Positions 16,670-24,907 of a DNA stretch of 64,000 bases are shown here, in pieces. Origin of the DNA: Parafrigoribacterium_A soli (GTDB taxonomy: Bacteria > Actinomycetota > Actinomycetes > Actinomycetales > Microbacteriaceae); NCBI RefSeq assembly GCF_040227235.1, contig NZ_JBELNZ010000001.1:744001-808000 (forward strand). The letters are read 5' to 3'. The notes beneath the pieces are model-generated. The model saw nothing but the letters and a program-made list of their open reading frames with translations, had not been told where the DNA came from and searched no databases. The position numbers and the translations under genes were made by a program. Numbering within the stretch: the first letter of the stretch is position 1; every line of letters begins with the position of its first letter.

Positions 16670-17134
16670 CTACGCGGCGGATGCGGGCGCCGCTTCTCGA
16701 ATACTGCTCTCCTGACGAGCGCCCTGCTTCACCTCGCGGTGCCTGCTCGGCCGGGTGACCGCCTTCGCGACGCAGGCCGGAACCGCTGCCATCGCACCGT
16801 GCTCGCGAGCGCGATAGGCGCTCGGAGTCTGGCCGACGAGTTCGGTGAAGCGCGAGCTGAACGACCCGAGCGAGGTACAGCCGACGGCCATGCAGGCATC
16901 GGTGACGCTCGACCCCGAGCGCAGCAGCGCCATGGCGCGCTCGATGCGGCGCGTCATGAGGTAGCCGTAGGGCGTCTCGCCGTAGGCAACCTTGAACTGC
17001 CGCGAGAAGTGCGCGGGCGACATGAGGGCGTGAGCCGCCATCGTCGGCACGTCGATCGGCCGCGCGTAGTCGCGATCGATCAGGTCGCGCGCACGCCGCA
17101 GCTGCACGAGGTTCGCGAGATCCTGCGGAGTCAT
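16670..17134 (-). CDS. AraC-family transcriptional regulator (DNA-binding domain)
   Basis: 154 residues. Two helix-turn-helix motifs fill residues 10-110 (MAAHALMSPAHFSRQFKVAY and VTDACMAVGCTSLGSFSSRF, then GQTPSAYR). There is no N-terminal ligand domain. The last 40 residues are basic and not conserved. Likely co-transcribed with the VOC gene. Confidence 0.85.
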   Translation of the reverse strand: MTPQDLANLVQLRRARDLIDRDYARPIDVPTMAAHALMSPAHFSRQFKVAYGETPYGYLMTRRIERAMALLRSGSSVTDACMAVGCTSLGSFSSRFTELVGQTPSAYRAREHGAMAAVPACVAKAVTRPSRHREVKQGARQESSIREAAPASAA

Positions 17135-17158
17135 GGGAGGCAGGCTAGCATCCGTCGG

Positions 17159-17935
17159 TCAGGCTTTCACGGCCTTCACAATCGCCCCGTGCATCTGCTC
17201 GGCCACCTCGTGGGTGAGTTGCACCGACACGTCAGTGAATCCGGCCGCGGCGAGTTCGGCCTCGTACTCCGCGATCGAGAGCGCTCCGGCGATGCAACCG
17301 ACGTACGACCCTCGCTCTGCACGCTGCTGCTGCGACAGGTGATTCTCGGCCACGACATCCGAAATGCCGATGCGGCCACCGGGCTTCAGCACCCGGAACA
17401 TCTCACGGATGACGGCCGGCTTGTCGGCCGAGAGGTTGATCACGCAGTTGGAGATGATCACATCGACGGATGCCGCACCCAGCGGCACGTCTTCGATCTC
17501 ACCCTTGATGAACTCGACGTTCGTCGCGCCCGCCTTCGCCGCGTTGGCGCGAGCCAGCTCAAGCATCTCGTCGGTCATGTCGAGGCCGTAGGCGAAGCCG
17601 CTGGGCCCGACCCTGCGGGCGGAGAGCAGCACATCGATGCCACCGCCCGAGCCCAGGTCGAGCACCGTTTCGCCCTCACGCAGTTCGGCGACCGCTGTCG
17701 GATTGCCGCAGCCGAGGCTCGCGAGCACCGCATCCTCGGGAAGCACGTCCGTCTCGGTCGCACCGTAGAGGGCTGAACCGAAGACGTCGGTCTGTTCAAG
17801 CGCGGCGGGAGTGCAGGATCCGCCGCCGCAACAGTCTGCATTGGCAGCGACCGGCGCTGACACGTCTGTAATGGTCAACGCCGCGCGGGCATAGCGATCG
17901 CGGACCTGCTCGCGGATAACGGAACGTTCGGTCAT
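17159..17935 (-). CDS. arsM: Arsenite S-adenosylmethionine methyltransferase
   Basis: 258 residues from ATG 17935 with AGGAG upstream. SAM-binding motif VLDLGSGGGIDVLLSA at 91-106. Three cysteines expected to bind As(III) are present: Cys76 (LGCGNP), Cys164 (SNCVINLS) and Cys214 (YVGCIAG); an extra N-terminal CC...C cluster is at 35, 36 and 41. The enzyme methylates trivalent arsenic. It follows arsC by 10 bases in one operon, divergent from arsR. No arsenite efflux pump is present on either side. Confidence 0.9.
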   Translation of the reverse strand: MTERSVIREQVRDRYARAALTITDVSAPVAANADCCGGGSCTPAALEQTDVFGSALYGATETDVLPEDAVLASLGCGNPTAVAELREGETVLDLGSGGGIDVLLSARRVGPSGFAYGLDMTDEMLELARANAAKAGATNVEFIKGEIEDVPLGAASVDVIISNCVINLSADKPAVIREMFRVLKPGGRIGISDVVAENHLSQQQRAERGSYVGCIAGALSIAEYEAELAAAGFTDVSVQLTHEVAEQMHGAIVKAVKA

Positions 17936-17945
17936 GCTGTTCTCC

Positions 17946-18353
17946 TCATGGGGTGGGCAGGATGTCGGCGAGCAGCTGCTCGACGCGCCTCTTAATGTCG
18001 TCGCGAATCGGCCTGACGGCGTCGATGCCCTGACCGGCCGGGTCGTCGAGTTCCCAGTCTTCGTAGCGCTTGCCGGGGAAGACCGGGCAGGTGTCGCCGC
18101 AGCCCATGGTGATGACGACATCCGAAGCTCGCACGGACTCCGTCGTGAGAATTCTGGGCCGGTTGCCCGCAATGTCGATGCCCTCTTCGGCCATCGCGGC
18201 CACCGCAACCTGATTGATCTGGTCTGCGGGCTCGGACCCCGCGGAGAGCACCTCGACTCGATCGCCAGCGAGAGCGCGGAGGTAACCCGCAGCCATCTGC
18301 GATCGCCCGGCGTTGTGAACACAGACGAAGAGCACCGTCGGCTTCTCGGGCAT
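17946..18353 (-). CDS. arsC: Arsenate reductase (low-molecular-weight phosphatase fold)
   Basis: 135 residues from ATG 18353 with GGAG before it. The catalytic loop CVHNAGRS starts at Cys11 (CX5R, Arg17), and Cys85 and Cys89 in GCGDTCP are the resolving pair of the thioredoxin-linked class. It reduces arsenate to arsenite, the substrate for the ArsM encoded next. Expression is expected to be controlled by the divergent arsR. Confidence 0.92.
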   Translation of the reverse strand: MPEKPTVLFVCVHNAGRSQMAAGYLRALAGDRVEVLSAGSEPADQINQVAVAAMAEEGIDIAGNRPRILTTESVRASDVVITMGCGDTCPVFPGKRYEDWELDDPAGQGIDAVRPIRDDIKRRVEQLLADILPTP

Positions 18354-18380
18354 CAGCTCCACTTTCAGGTCGACGTAGAC

Positions 18381-18396
18381 ATAGACGGATGTCTAT
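18381..18396. promoter_or_regulatory. Putative ArsR operator
   Basis: Perfect inverted repeat ATAGAC-GGAT-GTCTAT between the divergent arsC and arsR genes, 28 bases from arsC and 64 from arsR. Its symmetry and location fit an ArsR/SmtB dimer site; the sequence is AT-rich compared with its surroundings. Confidence 0.65.
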
Positions 18397-18459
18397 ATGT
18401 GTAGTATTGGCCAAGGCATCGACGGTTGTCAATGTCTGCAAATTTGAGAGGGTGCCGGG

Positions 18460-18810
18460 ATGCCAACCATGGAACTGTTGCCCATCCTCGATGCGACGGC
18501 CTGCTGCTCGCCGCTGACCGCGGAGACCCTCGACGCCGACGCCGCGGAGGCTCTGGCGCGCACGCTCAAGGCCCTGAGCGACCCCACGCGACTTCGTTTG
18601 GTCTCCATGGTCGCCGCCCACGAGGGCCAGGAGGCCTGCGTCTGCGACCTGGTCGAACCGCTCGGGCTCTCCCAACCGACGGTGTCACATCACCTGAAAG
18701 TTCTCGTGGATGCCGGGTTCCTGACCCGCGAGAAGCGCGGCGTCTGGGCGTACTACAGCCTCGTTCCCGGCGCGCTGCGCTCGGTCTCGGAGTTCTTCGC
18801 CGCCGTCTGA
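18460..18810 (+). CDS. arsR: ArsR/SmtB-family arsenic-responsive repressor
   Basis: 116 residues. Winged helix: ALARTLKALSDPTRLRLVSM, then the recognition helix LSQPTVSHHLKVLVDAGFL. Cysteines are present at the N-terminus (TACCSP) and in ACVCDLVEP at the start of the DNA-binding helix region; the latter is the classic As(III)/Sb(III) sensing position. It should repress arsC-arsM and itself from the operator in the shared gap. Confidence 0.92.
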   Translation: MPTMELLPILDATACCSPLTAETLDADAAEALARTLKALSDPTRLRLVSMVAAHEGQEACVCDLVEPLGLSQPTVSHHLKVLVDAGFLTREKRGVWAYYSLVPGALRSVSEFFAAV

Positions 18811-18816
18811 GCACCC

Positions 18817-18896
18817 CGTTCCCTGAGCCTGTCGAAGCGACACTGCTCACAGCCCGTCGACAGGCTCAGGGAACGCAGGCGGCTCAGGGAACGCAG
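18817..18896. repeat. Dispersed repeat as a 19-base perfect hairpin, plus half copy
   Basis: CGTTCCCTGAGCCTGTCGA (18817-18835) and its exact reverse complement (18857-18875) form a 19-bp stem with a 21-base loop directly after arsR; GGCTCAGGGAACGCAGG follows as a direct partial copy. It could act as a transcript barrier between arsR and pstS. Confidence 0.9.
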
Positions 18897-18914
18897 GCTG
18901 TACCTTCGCACGTC

Positions 18915-18936
18915 GTTTACCTGCCGTTCACCGGCC
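18915..18936 (+). promoter_or_regulatory. PHO box upstream of pstS
   Basis: Two adjacent 11-base direct repeats, GTTTACCTGCC and GTTCACCGGCC, closely matching the PhoP-binding units of actinobacteria. They lie 90 bases before the pstS start, as expected for a phosphate-starvation promoter. A further partial unit GTTAACCAAGG is at 18949. Confidence 0.7.
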
Positions 18937-19025
18937 GGGGCGATCGTAGTTAACCAAGGTCCGTATGGTCACAGTCGGGTCGGCACCGACCCGCAACTGC
19001 AATCAACCTTCCGAAAGGTACAACT

Positions 19026-20132
19026 GTGAATCTCAAGCGACGTGCACTTACACGCGCAGGCAGCATCGCTGCCATTGCTCTCGCAGGCACCATGATCCTG
19101 TCTTCCTGTGCGGCGAACGAGGCACCCGCTGCAGGAGAGACGCCGGCGGCGTCGAAGCTCTCCGGCACGCTGAACGGTATCGGCTCCTCCGCGCAGGGTG
19201 CGGCGGAGATCGCCTGGGGCACCGACTTCCAGAAGGCCAACCCCGACGTCACCGTCAACTACGACCCGCAGGGTTCCGGCGCCGGCCGCACGAGCTTCAT
19301 CTCGGGCGCCGCAACGTTCGCAGGCTCGGATGCGGCGCTCAAGGACTCCGAATTGGCCACGGCATCCCCGAACTGCGCCCCGAACACGAAGGCGATCGAC
19401 CTGCCCGTGTACATCTCCCCGATCGCCATCGCGTACAACGTCGATGGCCTGAAGGACCTGAAGCTCGACGCCGCGACCATAGCGGGCATCTTCAAGGGCA
19501 CAATCACCACCTGGGACGACGCGGCGATCAAGAGCCAGAACTCGGGCGCGACCCTGCCCTCCGCTCCGATCACCGTCGTGCACCGCTCCGATGACTCCGG
19601 TACCACGCAGAACTTCACCGAGTACCTGAGCGCCAACGCTCCGACGGTGTGGGACAAGCCCGCTGCGCAGACCTACCCCTACACGGTGGGCGACGCGGCC
19701 AAGGGAACCTCCGGTGTTGCCGACGCGGTCAAGAACGCGAAGAACAGCATCACCTACATCGATGAGTCGGGTGCGGCCGGACTCGGCATCGCCCAGCTCA
19801 AGGTCGGCAGCGACTACGTGAAGATCAACGCGGCGGGCGCCGCGGATGTCGTGGCCAAGTCCCCCGTCGCCGACGGCCGTGCAGCCGGCGACCTCGCCAT
19901 CGCGATCGATCGCAAGATCACGGACGCGAACGCCTGGCCGATGGTGCTCGTGAGCTACCTCATCGTGTGCCAGGACTACGCGGACGCCGACAAGGCAGCA
20001 CTCGTGAAGGCATACGCCGGATACATCGCGAGCGACGCCGGCCAGCAGAGCGCCGCGAAGAACGCCGGCTCTGCCCCGCTGTCGAAGGAACTCGCCGCGA
20101 AGGTCACGAAGGTGGTCGAGAGCATCAAGTAG
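19026..20132 (+). CDS. pstS: Phosphate ABC transporter, phosphate-binding lipoprotein
   Basis: 368 residues. Signal peptide with lipobox LSSC, lipidated at Cys28. Phosphate-binding loops are visible: GIGSSAQGAAEIAW, DPQGSGAGRTSF, TFAGSDAALK and VHRSDDSGTTQNF. It captures inorganic phosphate outside the cell for PstCAB. GTG start with GAAAGG before it. A strong hairpin separates it from pstC, allowing pstS to be made in excess. Confidence 0.95.
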   Translation: MNLKRRALTRAGSIAAIALAGTMILSSCAANEAPAAGETPAASKLSGTLNGIGSSAQGAAEIAWGTDFQKANPDVTVNYDPQGSGAGRTSFISGAATFAGSDAALKDSELATASPNCAPNTKAIDLPVYISPIAIAYNVDGLKDLKLDAATIAGIFKGTITTWDDAAIKSQNSGATLPSAPITVVHRSDDSGTTQNFTEYLSANAPTVWDKPAAQTYPYTVGDAAKGTSGVADAVKNAKNSITYIDESGAAGLGIAQLKVGSDYVKINAAGAADVVAKSPVADGRAAGDLAIAIDRKITDANAWPMVLVSYLIVCQDYADADKAALVKAYAGYIASDAGQQSAAKNAGSAPLSKELAAKVTKVVESIK

Positions 20133-20146
20133 TACACCGCACCAAC

Positions 20147-20184
20147 GGTCTGGGCTGCGCTGCGAGAGCGGCGCAGCCCAGACC
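20147..20184. terminator. Strong intercistronic hairpin between pstS and pstC
   Basis: Perfect 14-bp stem (GGTCTGGGCTGCGC at 20147-20160 with its complement at 20171-20184) and a 10-base loop. No T-run follows, so it is more likely to stabilise the pstS 3' end or partly attenuate than to terminate fully. Confidence 0.75.
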
Positions 20185-20230
20185 GGCGCAATGAGCACGA
20201 ATCCATGACACAGCCAGCAGGAAGACAGGG

Positions 20231-21169
20231 ATGACCACAGCAGCAGGCGAGATCACGGCCAGAAAGCGGCTGGGCGACCGAGTCTTCTCCACGAGCACGA
20301 TCGTCGCCGGCTCGGTCATCCTCGCGGTGCTCGCCGCGGTGGCGATCTTCCTTGTCGCGCAGAGCATCCCGGCTCTCATCGCGAAGCCGGGCAGCCTGCC
20401 GAACGCGGCACCGAACTTCTGGGTCTACGTCTGGCCGCTCGTCTTCGGAACCGTCTGGGCCGCCGCCATCGCCCTGATCATCGCGACCCCGGTCTCCATC
20501 GGAGTAGCCCTCTTCATCTCTCACTACGCGCCGCGCCGCATCGCCCAGCTCCTCGGCTACATCATCGACCTGCTCGCGGCCGTGCCATCCGTGGTGTTCG
20601 GCCTGTGGGGCATCCAGGTGCTGGCGCCCGCGGTGCAGCCGTTCTACGCCTGGCTGAACGAGCACGCTGCGTGGATTCCCTTCTTCGGCGGGGATGTCTC
20701 GGGCACGGGGCGCACCATCCTGACGGTGGCGATCGTGCTCGCCGTCATGGTGCTGCCGATCATGACGGCGGTCTGCCGCGAGGTCTTCCTGCAGACGCCG
20801 AAGCTGCACGAGGAGGCCGCGCTCGCGCTCGGCGCCACGAGGTGGGAGATGATCCGCGTGGCCGTGTTGCCGTTCGGACGTCCCGGCATCATCTCGGCGG
20901 CGATGCTCGGGCTCGGCCGCGCGCTCGGCGAGACCATGGCCGTCGCAATGGTGCTATCACCCGCAGCGGTGGTCTCGTTCCTGCTGCTCACCTCGCAGAA
21001 CCCCAACACCATCGCCGCGAACATCGCCCTGCAGTTCGCAGAGGCCTCAGGGGTCGGCGTGAACACCCTCATCGCGTCCGGACTCGTGCTCTTCGTCATC
21101 ACCTTCATCGTCAACGCGATCGCGCGCTACGCGGTCAACCGCCGCAAGGCATTCTCGGGAGCCAACTGA
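20231..21169 (+). CDS. pstC: Phosphate ABC transporter permease PstC
   Basis: 312 residues, six membrane segments. The Pst permease loop EEAALALGATRWEMIRVAVLPFGRPGI and GRALGETMAVAMVLSP are conserved features for coupling to PstB. Its TGA shares one base with the pstA ATG. Confidence 0.95.
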   Translation: MTTAAGEITARKRLGDRVFSTSTIVAGSVILAVLAAVAIFLVAQSIPALIAKPGSLPNAAPNFWVYVWPLVFGTVWAAAIALIIATPVSIGVALFISHYAPRRIAQLLGYIIDLLAAVPSVVFGLWGIQVLAPAVQPFYAWLNEHAAWIPFFGGDVSGTGRTILTVAIVLAVMVLPIMTAVCREVFLQTPKLHEEAALALGATRWEMIRVAVLPFGRPGIISAAMLGLGRALGETMAVAMVLSPAAVVSFLLLTSQNPNTIAANIALQFAEASGVGVNTLIASGLVLFVITFIVNAIARYAVNRRKAFSGAN

Positions 21170-22251
21170 TGACCGTCACCGCCGGCCCGATCGCCAACTC
21201 CCTCACCGCCGGCAGACTGCCGCGAGGTGCGGTCTGGATGCTGCTGCTGGGCAGCTGGATTCTGCTCGGCCTGGTCTTCCTGCTGATTCAGCTCGGCGGC
21301 GGCACGAAAGAGTTCAACCTGATCGGCGCGCTGTTTCTCGGAACCGTGCTCTTCGACATCCTGATCTACGTGGTCTCGCTGCTCATCGAGGGCGCCCGCA
21401 AGGCGATCGACCGGCTCGTGACCTCGCTCGTCGCAACGGCGTTCATCGTCGCCGTGCTGCCGCTCGTGTCGCTCATTTACACGGTCGCGCTCAAGGGCCT
21501 GCCGCGCATGATCCTGCCGTCGTTCTTCACCGAGTCGATGCGCAACGTGCTCGGCCCAGGCGGCGGCGCACTGCACGCGGTGGTCGGAACGATCGAGGTC
21601 ACCGCCTTCGCCACCCTGATCTCGGTGCCCATCGGGCTGCTCACGGCCATCTACCTGGTGGAATACGGCAGCGGCATACTCGCTCGCACCATCACCTTCC
21701 TCGTCGACGTGATGACCGGCATTCCCTCGATCGTCGCGGGCCTGTTCGCCTTCGCGCTCTTCGCTCTGCTCACCGGCAACCCCGGCTTCCGTTCGGGATT
21801 CAGCGGCTCGGTCGCCCTCTCCGTGCTCATGATCCCGGTGGTGGTGCGCTCGTCGGAGGAGATGCTGAAGCTCGTGCCGAACGAGCTGCGGGAGGCCTCA
21901 TACGCGCTCGGCGTTCCCAAGTGGCTCACCATCCTGAAGATCGTCATTCCCACCTCGCTTGCCGGCATCACCACGGGCATCACGCTCGCCATCGCGAGGG
22001 TGATCGGCGAGACGGCCCCGCTGCTCATCGTGTCCGGATACACCGCGAGCATGAACTACAACCTCTTCGACGACCGGATGATGACCCTGCCGGTCTTCTC
22101 CTACCTGCAGTACGCGATGCAGTCTCCGAACGCCTCCGATTCGCTCGACCGCGCGTGGGCGGCGGCGCTCACGCTTATTCTCATCGTGATGGCACTCAAC
22201 CTGATCGCGCGGCTCGTCGCGCGAATCTTCTCCCCCAAGCTCGGCCGATAG
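21169..22251 (+). CDS. pstA: Phosphate ABC transporter permease PstA
   Basis: 360 residues from ATG 21169 (TGATG overlap with pstC). It has extra N-terminal membrane segments before the standard permease core, as in other actinobacteria. Core motifs: REASYALGVPKWLTILKIVIP and ARVIGETAPLLIVSG. Longer upstream open frames overlap pstC and are not used. Confidence 0.95.
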   Translation: MTVTAGPIANSLTAGRLPRGAVWMLLLGSWILLGLVFLLIQLGGGTKEFNLIGALFLGTVLFDILIYVVSLLIEGARKAIDRLVTSLVATAFIVAVLPLVSLIYTVALKGLPRMILPSFFTESMRNVLGPGGGALHAVVGTIEVTAFATLISVPIGLLTAIYLVEYGSGILARTITFLVDVMTGIPSIVAGLFAFALFALLTGNPGFRSGFSGSVALSVLMIPVVVRSSEEMLKLVPNELREASYALGVPKWLTILKIVIPTSLAGITTGITLAIARVIGETAPLLIVSGYTASMNYNLFDDRMMTLPVFSYLQYAMQSPNASDSLDRAWAAALTLILIVMALNLIARLVARIFSPKLGR

Positions 22252-22257
22252 GACCCC

Positions 22258-23037
22258 ATGTCAAAGCGCATCGAAGTCAACGACCTCAACGTCTACTACG
22301 GCAAGTTCAAGGCCGTCGAAGACGTGACCCTCACGATCGAACCCCGCACCGTCACCGCCTTCATCGGCCCGAGCGGATGCGGCAAGTCCACCTTCCTGCG
22401 CACGCTCAACCGCATGCACGAGGTGATCCCCGGCGCGCGCGTCGAGGGCGAGGTGCTCATCGACGGCAACAACCTCTACGGGCCGGGCGTGGATCCGGTG
22501 CTGGTGCGGCGCCAGGTGGGCATGGTGTTCCAGCGGCCGAACCCGTTCCCCACGATGTCGATCCGCGACAACGTGCTCGCCGGCGTCAAGCTCAACAACA
22601 GACGGATGTCGAAGACGGACTCCGACGACCTGGTCGAGAGTGCGCTCAAGGGCGCCAACCTCTGGAACGAGGTCAAGGACCGGCTGGCCCTGCCCGGCTC
22701 CGGACTCTCCGGCGGCCAGCAGCAGCGCCTCTGCATCGCGCGCGCGATCGCCGTGCAGCCCGATGTCGTGCTGATGGACGAACCGTGCTCCGCACTCGAC
22801 CCGATCTCCACCCTCGCGATCGAGGACCTCATCGAGGAGCTCAAGCAGGAGTACACGATCGTGATCGTGACCCACAACATGCAGCAGGCGTCGCGGGTCT
22901 CCGACCGCACCGCGTTCTTCAACATCGCGGGCACCGGCAAGCCGGGCAAGCTCATCGAGTACGACGACACCACCACGATGTTCTCGAACCCGAGCGTGCA
23001 GGCGACCGAGGACTACGTCTCCGGCAAGTTCGGATAA
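22258..23037 (+). CDS. pstB: Phosphate ABC transporter ATP-binding protein
   Basis: 259 residues. Walker A GPSGCGKST near 38-46, signature LSGGQQQRLCIARAIAV, Walker B VVLMDEPCSALDP and switch His in VIVTHNMQQA. It powers phosphate import through PstCA. It starts 6 bases after pstA and is the last gene of the operon. Confidence 0.97.
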   Translation: MSKRIEVNDLNVYYGKFKAVEDVTLTIEPRTVTAFIGPSGCGKSTFLRTLNRMHEVIPGARVEGEVLIDGNNLYGPGVDPVLVRRQVGMVFQRPNPFPTMSIRDNVLAGVKLNNRRMSKTDSDDLVESALKGANLWNEVKDRLALPGSGLSGGQQQRLCIARAIAVQPDVVLMDEPCSALDPISTLAIEDLIEELKQEYTIVIVTHNMQQASRVSDRTAFFNIAGTGKPGKLIEYDDTTTMFSNPSVQATEDYVSGKFG

Positions 23038-23038
23038 T

Positions 23039-23120
23039 CGTTCCCTGAGCCTGTCGAAGGGCTATGGCAAGTCAGGGCCCTTCGACACGCTCAGGGGCCG
23101 AGCCACCCTTCGACAAGCAG
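23039..23120. repeat. Dispersed repeat hairpin between pstB and rskA
   Basis: Arms 23043-23062 and 23077-23096 (CCCTGAGCCTGTCGAAGGGC and complement, one mismatch) form a 20-bp hairpin, followed by another copy fragment CCTTCGACAAGC at 23107. It lies between two convergent genes. Confidence 0.85.
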
Positions 23121-23131
23121 CGGCCGCGATC

Positions 23132-23989
23132 TCAGGCGGTGGGGATGGCGACGATCGGCTTCGTGGTGGGCTGCGCGGAGCCGCCAGCGGGCTCCACGGT
23201 GACGCCCACGGTGTCGCCGCCCGACATCGTGCCGTCGAGCACGTGCCACGTCGTTCCGCTGGCTGACGGCTCGAACGTGCCCGCCGGCTTCGCGCCAGCA
23301 GTGTCGATGTACCAGAGCTGATACGTCTTGTCGGCGGGCAGGGCGGGCAGTTCATCGAGCACCACGGCGGAGCGTCGCAGCTGCAGCGACCAGATGAGTG
23401 TCGCCTGCCCGCCGCCAGCCACCGTACCCTGCGCGCGCTGCACGTCGTTCGCCGCGGAGAGCTCCACGAGGCTCGCGGCCTGCGCCTGCAGCGCCGGGTT
23501 GCCCGCCGGCCGCTCGGTGAGCTGACCGACGAAGGTTCCACCGACGAAGAGCAACACCGCTGCCGCGGCAGCCGTGAGAATCGTGACGGGCCGCGTGAAC
23601 CAGCGGGCGCGCGCCTTCTGCTCGGCGCGCGCCTCTAGTGGCGCAGCATCCGTGAGCGGTGCAGCATCCTCGAGCCGCTGCGGCTGCTCGACCGGTGAGG
23701 CCTGGGGCGGCGGAGCGCTCGCACCCTGCGAAAGCTGCGACACCGCATCCGGCTGCAGCTGCGGGGTGCTGCGAATCGCAGCCATGAGCTTGTTCTTCAG
23801 CTCGGGCGAGGGCTGCACGGGCTCGGTCGCGAGGCCGAGTCGCACGGCCGTGTCAGACAGCGAAGCGGTCTCCGCCCTGGCCTCCTCCGAGCCCTCGGCG
23901 TAGGCCTCGAACTCTGCGGCCTCTTCGGGCGTGAGGGAGTTCAGGGCGTAGGCACCGCTCAACAGGTGCTTCTCGTCGTGATCGCTCAT
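23132..23989 (-). CDS. rskA: Anti-sigma factor (RskA family)
   Basis: 285 residues. The N-terminal cytoplasmic region starts HLLSGAYALNSLTPEEAAEF, the anti-sigma motif of RskA proteins without a zinc site. One membrane segment is at about 134-157 (PVTILTAAAAAVLLFVGG), followed by an extracellular domain with YQLWYIDTAGAKPAGTF typical of the family. It holds SigK inactive until cut by membrane proteases. Its ATG overlaps the sigK stop by 4 bases. Confidence 0.9.
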   Translation of the reverse strand: MSDHDEKHLLSGAYALNSLTPEEAAEFEAYAEGSEEARAETASLSDTAVRLGLATEPVQPSPELKNKLMAAIRSTPQLQPDAVSQLSQGASAPPPQASPVEQPQRLEDAAPLTDAAPLEARAEQKARARWFTRPVTILTAAAAAVLLFVGGTFVGQLTERPAGNPALQAQAASLVELSAANDVQRAQGTVAGGGQATLIWSLQLRRSAVVLDELPALPADKTYQLWYIDTAGAKPAGTFEPSASGTTWHVLDGTMSGGDTVGVTVEPAGGSAQPTTKPIVAIPTA

Positions 23990-24615
23990 GATGCCACCCC
24001 CAATTCATCCCGCAGTCGGATCATCCCGTCTCGAAGTCGAGTCTTGACCGTTCCGAGAGGGATCTGAAGCTTTTCTGCCACCTCGCTGTGGCTGTATCCG
24101 CCGTAGTAGGCGAGGGTGACGGCCTGACGCTGAAGTTCTGTGAGCTGCTGCATCGCCTTTTTCACCCTTTCGTTCTCGATCGTGATCTCTACTGTTTCGG
24201 CCACGTTGTCGTAGTCGTTCTCGTAATCGCGGATGCCGATCCGCACATCCCTGTCGCGACCGGCCTGCGAAGACCGGATGCGGTCCACCGCGCGTCGATG
24301 CGCCATGGTGAAGATCCAGGTTGTCGCCCCGCCCTTGCTCGGTTCGTAACGCGGAGCGTTCTGCCAGATCTCCAGGAAGATCTCCTGGGTCACCTCTTCG
24401 GACTGCGCGTGATCGACGAGAAGTCGGCGCACGAGGCCGAGCACGCGAGGAGCCAGCGCGTCGTACAGCGCGCCGAAGGCGGCCTCGTCGCCGGTGGCTA
24501 TGCGCGCGAGCAGTTCCTCGTTGGAGCCCGACTGACCCCGGGACTCAACGTCCTCGTCACGGTCGGTCTCTCTGGGCACAAGCACAAGCATGTCAAAAAA
24601 TCCGCTCAATGACAT
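23986..24615 (-). CDS. sigK: ECF RNA polymerase sigma factor (SigK type)
   Basis: 209 residues. Region 2: ALYDALAPRVLGLVRRLL, EEVTQEIFLEIWQNAPRY and TTWIFTMAHRRAVDRIRSS. Region 4: ELQRQAVTLAYYGGYSHSEV then LQIPLGTVKTRLRDGMIRLR. It is paired with RskA as in Mycobacterium. ATG 24615 is used; ATG 24591 is an alternative, as neither has a clear Shine-Dalgarno. Likely targets are the dipZ and FAS1 genes 1-3 kb away. Confidence 0.92.
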   Translation of the reverse strand: MSLSGFFDMLVLVPRETDRDEDVESRGQSGSNEELLARIATGDEAAFGALYDALAPRVLGLVRRLLVDHAQSEEVTQEIFLEIWQNAPRYEPSKGGATTWIFTMAHRRAVDRIRSSQAGRDRDVRIGIRDYENDYDNVAETVEITIENERVKKAMQQLTELQRQAVTLAYYGGYSHSEVAEKLQIPLGTVKTRLRDGMIRLRDELGVAS

Positions 24616-24907
24616 GCCGGGGTGAGTGCTGGGAGTGCTTCACGCCGGTCATGAAAGGAATTCGTGACCGTGGCCGTCGCGGATTGGTGCGGCGCGAAAC
24701 TTCCAGCTTCCGCGAGTGCGGACGGCGTGCGGCAGGAAGGTGCACACGGCGAGGAGTTAGTGCCGGACCGCAGAACGCCTCTCGGCGCGAGGCCGCTCGA
24801 AGCGGCGAATAATGGAGCCCGGGGTTACTGCGGCCCGACGGGTGGCCCCGGAGGGCCGCGAACCATTGTAGACCAGCGGCGCCCGATGCGCCTGGGTGAG
24901 GGGCTGG
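24616..24907. other. Intergenic region upstream of sigK
   Basis: 292 bases without a supported gene. It must contain the sigK-rskA promoter. I see several short GC-rich inverted stretches around 24810-24860 but no clear promoter, RNA gene or repeat-family member. One open frame of 95 codons here has no ribosome-binding site or recognisable sequence. Confidence 0.5.
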
